This document shows positions 6,983 through 10,494 of a stretch of 10,494 nucleotides of DNA, piece by piece. The position numbers and the translations under genes are program-made. This DNA is from Silvanigrellaceae bacterium. GTDB taxonomy: Bacteria > Bdellovibrionota > Oligoflexia > Silvanigrellales > Silvanigrellaceae. Positions within the stretch are counted from its first letter, which is position 1. Each line of letters begins with the position of its first letter. Location of the stretch: contig CANJMU010000008.1 in the NCBI GenBank assembly GCA_947475135.1, positions 1 through 10,494 of the forward strand. Direction: 5' to 3'. The notes below the pieces were generated by a model. That model did not search any database and was not told the origin of the DNA. It worked only from the letters and a program-made list of their open reading frames with translations.

Positions 6983-9520
6983 AAAACCACCTGCGTACAT
7001 AACTAAACCTGTCACACAACTTAAGGCTAACAAACAGCCAAGAACAGCGGTTGCGTACCCGCAGCGTTTTGCGCCTGTAATAAGGGATTGTGCTGTTTGG
7101 GAATCGGCGGTGAGAGAAGTGCATGCTGCTTTTGCCGCGAGATCCATTCGCACCAAGAAAGGATTTGTGTCGTGCGCTGTGAGAGCTGAAGCAAGAACAG
7201 CGGCGTCTAAATTTGTAATCCGTGTTTGTAGTCCCGTAATTGAAGCCAACCCCTGATCTGCTTCTAGTGACTTTATAAAAGTTTTTAAAGTATTTTGCTG
7301 AGAGTTATTTAGTATCTCTGTTCCTGAGCCTACAACACCAGCGTTGTCAAGAAGGGTCTGTGCTTCACTAATTAAAGAGGTGGGGCTTGATCTATTGAAA
7401 TATTTATCCATAAGCCCCGCTATCACTGTACTATTTTTCCAGTTGTAAGCAGTTTCCGCAGCACCATAATAAGCACCGACGGCGAAGGCCATGCCTAATC
7501 CACCTTGGGCGCCAAAAATGGCCGCAAATTTCAATTGATTTGCGTTGTTCATCTTTGTCATTTCTTTTTTGTCATCGTCCTGTTGTTTTTGATTATGAAG
7601 ATAATTAGACCAGTCCGTTGCTTCTTTCATAATTGTGTCTTTAAAGACTTTTTGCCATGCCTTGGACACATGATAATGGTCCTCATAGACTTTGGAGATT
7701 TTATTTACAATGTCTAAGAAAACCACTTTTTGGTTTTCAAAGAAAACGTCATAAGGATCATTGATGTTTCCTTTGATGGTGTTTGGAATATATTTGTCAT
7801 GCAGTTTATGCCAGAAATCTCTTCCGCAATTTTGTGCGCCAGTGACAGTTTGTTCTGGGGCCCTTGGTGAAAAGGCATCATTGTCATCTGAACTGCCTAG
7901 CATGCGTGTTGCAATAGGAGACGTGGCACCAAAAAACGAAAGTGTTGTTTCTGGAGCTGAATTTGCAGCTGAAAGTAAATTCAGTCGTGGAGCATCGGAT
8001 TTTTTATAAAAATCGACGGAGTAAACAGCATTTTTTGTAGGTGATTGTAAATGCACGCGGTACATCACAGTGTTGTCTTCTTTTAACAAAAGATGCGCAT
8101 GTTCTTTTTTAGAAATAGCATACAGCAGAGCGTTACGTTCGCGTTTACTTGGTGTTAACACATGATTTTCGTTTGTGAACTTATCAAATAATGTAAATGC
8201 TAAATCGGTGCGTGTGTGAAATGGTTCATCCACAGAAAAGTTTTTCAGTAATTGAACTTGGTAATAATTTTCTTCTGGTAAATAATTCAATTTTAAAAAT
8301 GCACAACCCTTAGAATGGTTGGTCACAGTTAATAAATCTTCAGCGTCGCTATGGCTTGGGCTGACAGCTGTGCTGACTTCATCGTTAGATTGAAAAAACC
8401 AATGGGAGCCATCTTTTAAAGGAACATTTGGTTTTAATAAGGCACGTGGATAAAGTTCATACTGACCGGAACTATTTTTATGAAATGCGGTAAATGCATG
8501 TGTTCCGTCGCTGAGATGCCAATGCATCAATGTTTCTTTGTTTGGACCAATATTGTGCAAGGTTTGAATGACAGAATCTGTATAAGTTTCGCCTTCTGGT
8601 TGAAAGCGAACTTTCCAAGAATAGTTGTCTTTCGGGAAAGAAAGAAGCTCGTTCGAACTTTCGTAATCTGTTCCGTCGCTAATCACAGAAACAAGTTTTA
8701 AGCCATCTTGTTCCATGTTGAACAACAAAATTCCATGATTGTAGGAGTGAAAATAAATGGAATATTTGCCGTCATTTGTTATGTTCAAGACGGGTCTAGA
8801 AAAGCGAAATTCGCTTATCATTTTGTATTGAGGATAAGAAACATCGAAAGTATTTTTTTCTTCGTCAAATCTGTCTAAATAGAATAAAACCCGTGGTTTG
8901 CCATTCAGATCAAAAGCCATGCAGACAAAAAAGCGAATGGAGCACAAAACAAATGTGAAGGAATCATTTTCAGAAAAATTTGCAATGGCAGAATGAAACG
9001 TCAAAGTGTCTTGATCGCAGTTGACTTGTGGTAGTGGGAATTGAGCATCATTTAATAAATCATCAACGGTGACTTTACCTAGAAGTTCTAATTTTTCGTC
9101 GTTTCTTTTAACTGCAGCTAAGGAAACAAAATTATAGCGGGAATCACGTTCTGTGAAGACAATAGCATTGAGGTCAAACTGTGATGTGGTTTCAGGAAAA
9201 TCCGCTTCATCTTTGGAATTGTAGTACCAAGACATTAATGAATTTTTGGGGTGAGAAATTCTATCCCCTTCTTCACACAAGACAGAGCTAAATAAATTAT
9301 TTTTTGAGTTGGCATAATCTAATTTAATTTGGGCTGTTAAACTTTGGCTTAAGCCGCGGGCGATGGACCCGGCTTGGCGTGTTAAGTTTTGCAAATCAGA
9401 AGCATCATCATCGAGGGATGAATTTGCAAATGCCATAGAGCCAAAGCCAAATGAAGCTAAGGACCCCAACGTCAATGAAGAGGCGCTGGTCTGTAGAAAA
9501 TTCCTGCGAGAAAAACTCAT
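6965..9520 (-). CDS. Gene B: Tat-exported large protein with C-terminal hydrophobic tail
   Basis: No named family recognised. ATG 9520 (851 residues) is preferred over the upstream ATG at 9556 because a perfect AGGAGG (9528-9533) lies seven bases before it and the product then starts with a textbook Tat signal: SRRNFLQ at residues 4-10, a weakly hydrophobic stretch, and an AxA cleavage site at about 30-32. Tat export implies folding before transport. Residues about 85-515 contain many short alternating hydrophobic strands, which could be a beta-propeller or similar fold (a guess). About 560-660 is charged and helix-like. Residues 665-688 are Gly/Ala-rich and hydrophobic. Residues 820-847 (LGCLLALSCVTGLVMYAGG) form a likely transmembrane tail followed by only FFDSKD, as in tail-anchored Tat substrates. 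No cofactor motif is visible. It is the second gene, 25 bases after A, with the strongest ribosome-binding site of the five. Confidence 0.92.
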   Translation of the reverse strand: MSFSRRNFLQTSASSLTLGSLASFGFGSMAFANSSLDDDASDLQNLTRQAGSIARGLSQSLTAQIKLDYANSKNNLFSSVLCEEGDRISHPKNSLMSWYYNSKDEADFPETTSQFDLNAIVFTERDSRYNFVSLAAVKRNDEKLELLGKVTVDDLLNDAQFPLPQVNCDQDTLTFHSAIANFSENDSFTFVLCSIRFFVCMAFDLNGKPRVLFYLDRFDEEKNTFDVSYPQYKMISEFRFSRPVLNITNDGKYSIYFHSYNHGILLFNMEQDGLKLVSVISDGTDYESSNELLSFPKDNYSWKVRFQPEGETYTDSVIQTLHNIGPNKETLMHWHLSDGTHAFTAFHKNSSGQYELYPRALLKPNVPLKDGSHWFFQSNDEVSTAVSPSHSDAEDLLTVTNHSKGCAFLKLNYLPEENYYQVQLLKNFSVDEPFHTRTDLAFTLFDKFTNENHVLTPSKRERNALLYAISKKEHAHLLLKEDNTVMYRVHLQSPTKNAVYSVDFYKKSDAPRLNLLSAANSAPETTLSFFGATSPIATRMLGSSDDNDAFSPRAPEQTVTGAQNCGRDFWHKLHDKYIPNTIKGNINDPYDVFFENQKVVFLDIVNKISKVYEDHYHVSKAWQKVFKDTIMKEATDWSNYLHNQKQQDDDKKEMTKMNNANQLKFAAIFGAQGGLGMAFAVGAYYGAAETAYNWKNSTVIAGLMDKYFNRSSPTSLISEAQTLLDNAGVVGSGTEILNNSQQNTLKTFIKSLEADQGLASITGLQTRITNLDAAVLASALTAHDTNPFLVRMDLAAKAACTSLTADSQTAQSLITGAKRCGYATAVLGCLLALSCVTGLVMYAGGFFDSKD

Positions 9521-9527
9521 AAAAAAT

Positions 9528-9533
9528 CCTCCT
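9528..9533 (-). promoter_or_regulatory. Consensus ribosome-binding site of gene B
   Basis: The minus strand reads AGGAGG seven bases before ATG 9520. It decides the start codon: the upstream ATG at 9556 would add 12 residues before the Tat motif and lacks a comparable site. The other four genes have weaker sites (AAGAGG, AAGGA, AAGGA, GAGGAT). Confidence 0.85.
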
Positions 9534-9545
9534 AAAAGAGATGAA

Positions 9546-10373
9546 TTAATTTGCAAACGTTAAGCAGGGATTAATTGCCTTTTCGTCTATCATTTGAAGC
9601 TGGACATTTGTAGGGCCCAGAAAAACTAAATTCATGGAAAATGGTGTGTTCACTTTTGATTGCGGGTCGACTTTTGATAGCTTGCACTTATTAGCTTGGT
9701 TTACATTCGCATCTTGATTTTTAGCAACACACAAATAATAAATTTGGGAATTCAATAAATTTCCAAAGTCTAATTTATCATTGTCTGAAGAAAACGGAGT
9801 GGCATAGGTTTGCAGCTCAAATTTGACAGGGTCGTAGTATTGAACACTATCGTCATTTGGGCATTTTTTTGGGGAGCTTGGGTCTTCAGGAACATAACGT
9901 GACACTTGAATGTGGAAATTGTACTCGTCACCATTGACGCGATAGGTGTAAATATTATTTTTTTGCAAGGAGTTCGTTGGAATAACAGTGTTTTGAGAGG
10001 TATTTGAACCATCGGAACTGTTGCAAAGAATAAAATTTTCGGAGTAAAAACCAGCTGTGTATTGCCCGTCTGCGAGAGATTTCGAGTAGGATGTATAATT
10101 GACATGATTTTTTTTACTGTAAGGAATTTTGTCCATTTGAAACCCGCTGGCAGGATTGTAGACAGAGTCAGAAAATTGTGGAAATTTGAGATCGTTGGTT
10201 GTTCTTTTGAGTTTATAAATAGAGAAAGAATCGCCTGCTTGTTCAACAACAAGTGGTGGTTGAATATTTATTTTATTGACAACAAATTGAATTGGCGACG
10301 AACAAACAAAAGGATTTGGGAATGCTTGTAAGTTCATAGCAAGTATTTGTAACATAAAAAAGAGTCTTTTCAT
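9546..10373 (-). CDS. Gene A: Sec-secreted cysteine-containing protein, first gene of the operon
   Basis: No family recognised. ATG 10373 gives 275 residues starting with a signal peptide (about 1-17: MKRLFFMLQILAMNLQA, then FPNP). It has AAGAGG (10381-10386) seven bases upstream. The frame is open to an ATG at 10415, but that would lie upstream of the predicted transcription start and put a basic extension before the signal peptide. The mature protein has six cysteines (24, 117, 171, 215, 230, 270). Residues 151-194 carry the shared core: YNFHIQVSRYVPED, then KKCPND and YYDPVKFELQTYATPF, comparable with D and E and partly with C. Its last cysteine (NPCLTF) is six residues from the end. It lies just after the only clear promoter and 25 bases before the Tat-exported gene B. 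Likely periplasmic or outer-surface; role unknown. Confidence 0.9.
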   Translation of the reverse strand: MKRLFFMLQILAMNLQAFPNPFVCSSPIQFVVNKINIQPPLVVEQAGDSFSIYKLKRTTNDLKFPQFSDSVYNPASGFQMDKIPYSKKNHVNYTSYSKSLADGQYTAGFYSENFILCNSSDGSNTSQNTVIPTNSLQKNNIYTYRVNGDEYNFHIQVSRYVPEDPSSPKKCPNDDSVQYYDPVKFELQTYATPFSSDNDKLDFGNLLNSQIYYLCVAKNQDANVNQANKCKLSKVDPQSKVNTPFSMNLVFLGPTNVQLQMIDEKAINPCLTFAN

Positions 10374-10393
10374 AAAATAACCTCTTAAAAACT

Positions 10394-10422
10394 TAAATAT
10401 CATTTGCAATTTCATGCGTCAA
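10394..10422 (-). promoter_or_regulatory. Sigma70-like promoter of the five-gene operon
   Basis: On the minus strand TTGACG (-35, at 10417-10422) is followed after 17 bases by TATTTA (-10, at 10394-10399), with TG one base before it (extended -10). The -10 box is only a partial match to TATAAT, but the -35 box, the spacing and the TGn element fit. The start of transcription would fall near 10387, leaving a leader of only about 14 bases with the ribosome-binding site at its very 5' end. The DNA upstream (10430-10480) is rich in A/T tracts and could act as an UP element. Confidence 0.6.
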
Positions 10423-10423
10423 T

Positions 10424-10433
10424 AAATCGATTT
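10424..10433. promoter_or_regulatory. Palindrome next to the operon -35 box, possible operator
   Basis: AAATCGATTT is a perfect 10-base palindrome, one base upstream of the -35 box. A one-mismatch copy, AAATCAATTT, is at 10476-10485, with centres 52 bases (about five helical turns) apart. Such a pair could bind a dimeric regulator upstream of the promoter. The sequence is short and AT-rich, so chance is a real alternative. Confidence 0.3.
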
Positions 10434-10494
10434 TTTGTAAAAATAAATGGCACTTTTTTTCGATATTCAGAAAAAAAATCAATTTCATAAAAAG

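Larger units (their letters stand above)
3669..10373 (-). other. Predicted transcription unit A-B-C-D-E (envelope-associated operon)
   Basis: Five same-strand genes have gaps of 25, 41 and 38 bases and a final 32-base overlap. All five carry export signals (four Sec, one Tat), and the only convincing promoter is upstream of A. Four products appear to be diverged copies of one cysteine-containing family. Together this suggests co-expression and a common job in the envelope or at the cell surface. Confidence 0.75.

Noticed and set aside
6965..9520. Gene B as a known Tat redox enzyme or multicopper oxidase
   Set aside because: No copper-binding HxH/HCH pattern, CxxC iron-sulfur motif or molybdopterin signature is visible.
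9521..9556. Longer start of gene B at ATG 9556
   Set aside because: It would put 12 residues before the Tat motif, overlap gene A, and ignore the perfect AGGAGG before ATG 9520.
9363..9563. Open frames on + opposite genes A to E (for example 9363-9563, 7761-8009, 10062-10331, 3720-3905)
   Set aside because: They are antisense shadows of long genes with signal peptides and ribosome-binding sites, and none has its own convincing start or domain.
9546..10373. Genes A, C, D and E as lipoproteins
   Set aside because: No lipobox cysteine directly follows the signal peptides; the first mature cysteines lie several residues beyond the cleavage sites and lack the L-x-x-C pattern.
3669..10494. Phage or transposon island
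   Set aside because: No integrase, transposase, terminal inverted repeats, target duplications or tRNA are seen, and base composition by eye resembles the housekeeping block.

Overview
The window is AT-rich DNA (by eye about one third G+C) with two parts that converge near position 3,640. The left part (1-3600, + strand) is a housekeeping block: the 3' part of yidC, then jag (khpB), then mnmE. This order is typical of the segment near the replication origin in many bacteria. The YidC keeps the large periplasmic domain of diderm (Gram-negative) bacteria, so the host is a diderm. The AT-rich diderm with yidC-jag-mnmE linkage would fit Bdellovibrionota/Oligoflexia or another delta-like lineage, but this is inference and the taxon is not proven from the window.

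The right part (3669-10494, - strand) is one compact run of five genes read right to left: A (9546-10373), B (6965-9520), C (6141-6923), D (4987-6102) and E (3669-5018). Gaps are 25, 41 and 38 bases, and the last pair overlaps by 32 bases. A sigma70-like promoter sits just upstream of A, and no other gap has room for one, so this is probably a single transcript. A, C, D and E each start with a Sec-type signal peptide and have mature parts with even numbers of cysteines (6, 4, 8, 10). A, D and E share a recognisable core built around a Lys-Cys-Pro motif, and C has a partial version, so they look like one divergent paralogous family. B differs: it has a clear twin-arginine (Tat) signal, a long probably beta-rich region, a helical region with a Gly/Ala-rich hydrophobic stretch, and a hydrophobic C-terminal tail that could anchor it in the inner membrane. 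I recognise no known family in any of the five. They look like an envelope-associated system with one membrane-anchored Tat substrate and four small disulfide-containing Sec partners.

The housekeeping genes carry substitutions at signature positions. YidC has Asn where the groove Arg is expected. Jag has lost the GxxG loop of its KH domain. MnmE has HKLD in place of NKxD and an insertion in its G domain. mnmG, the usual neighbour of mnmE, does not follow it; the convergent secreted-protein operon lies there instead. Inverted repeats lie over the stop codons of B and C, and an imperfect hairpin sits between the convergent gene ends. I saw no RNA genes, insertion sequences or CRISPR arrays, and there is no gene-free stretch over 300 bases.
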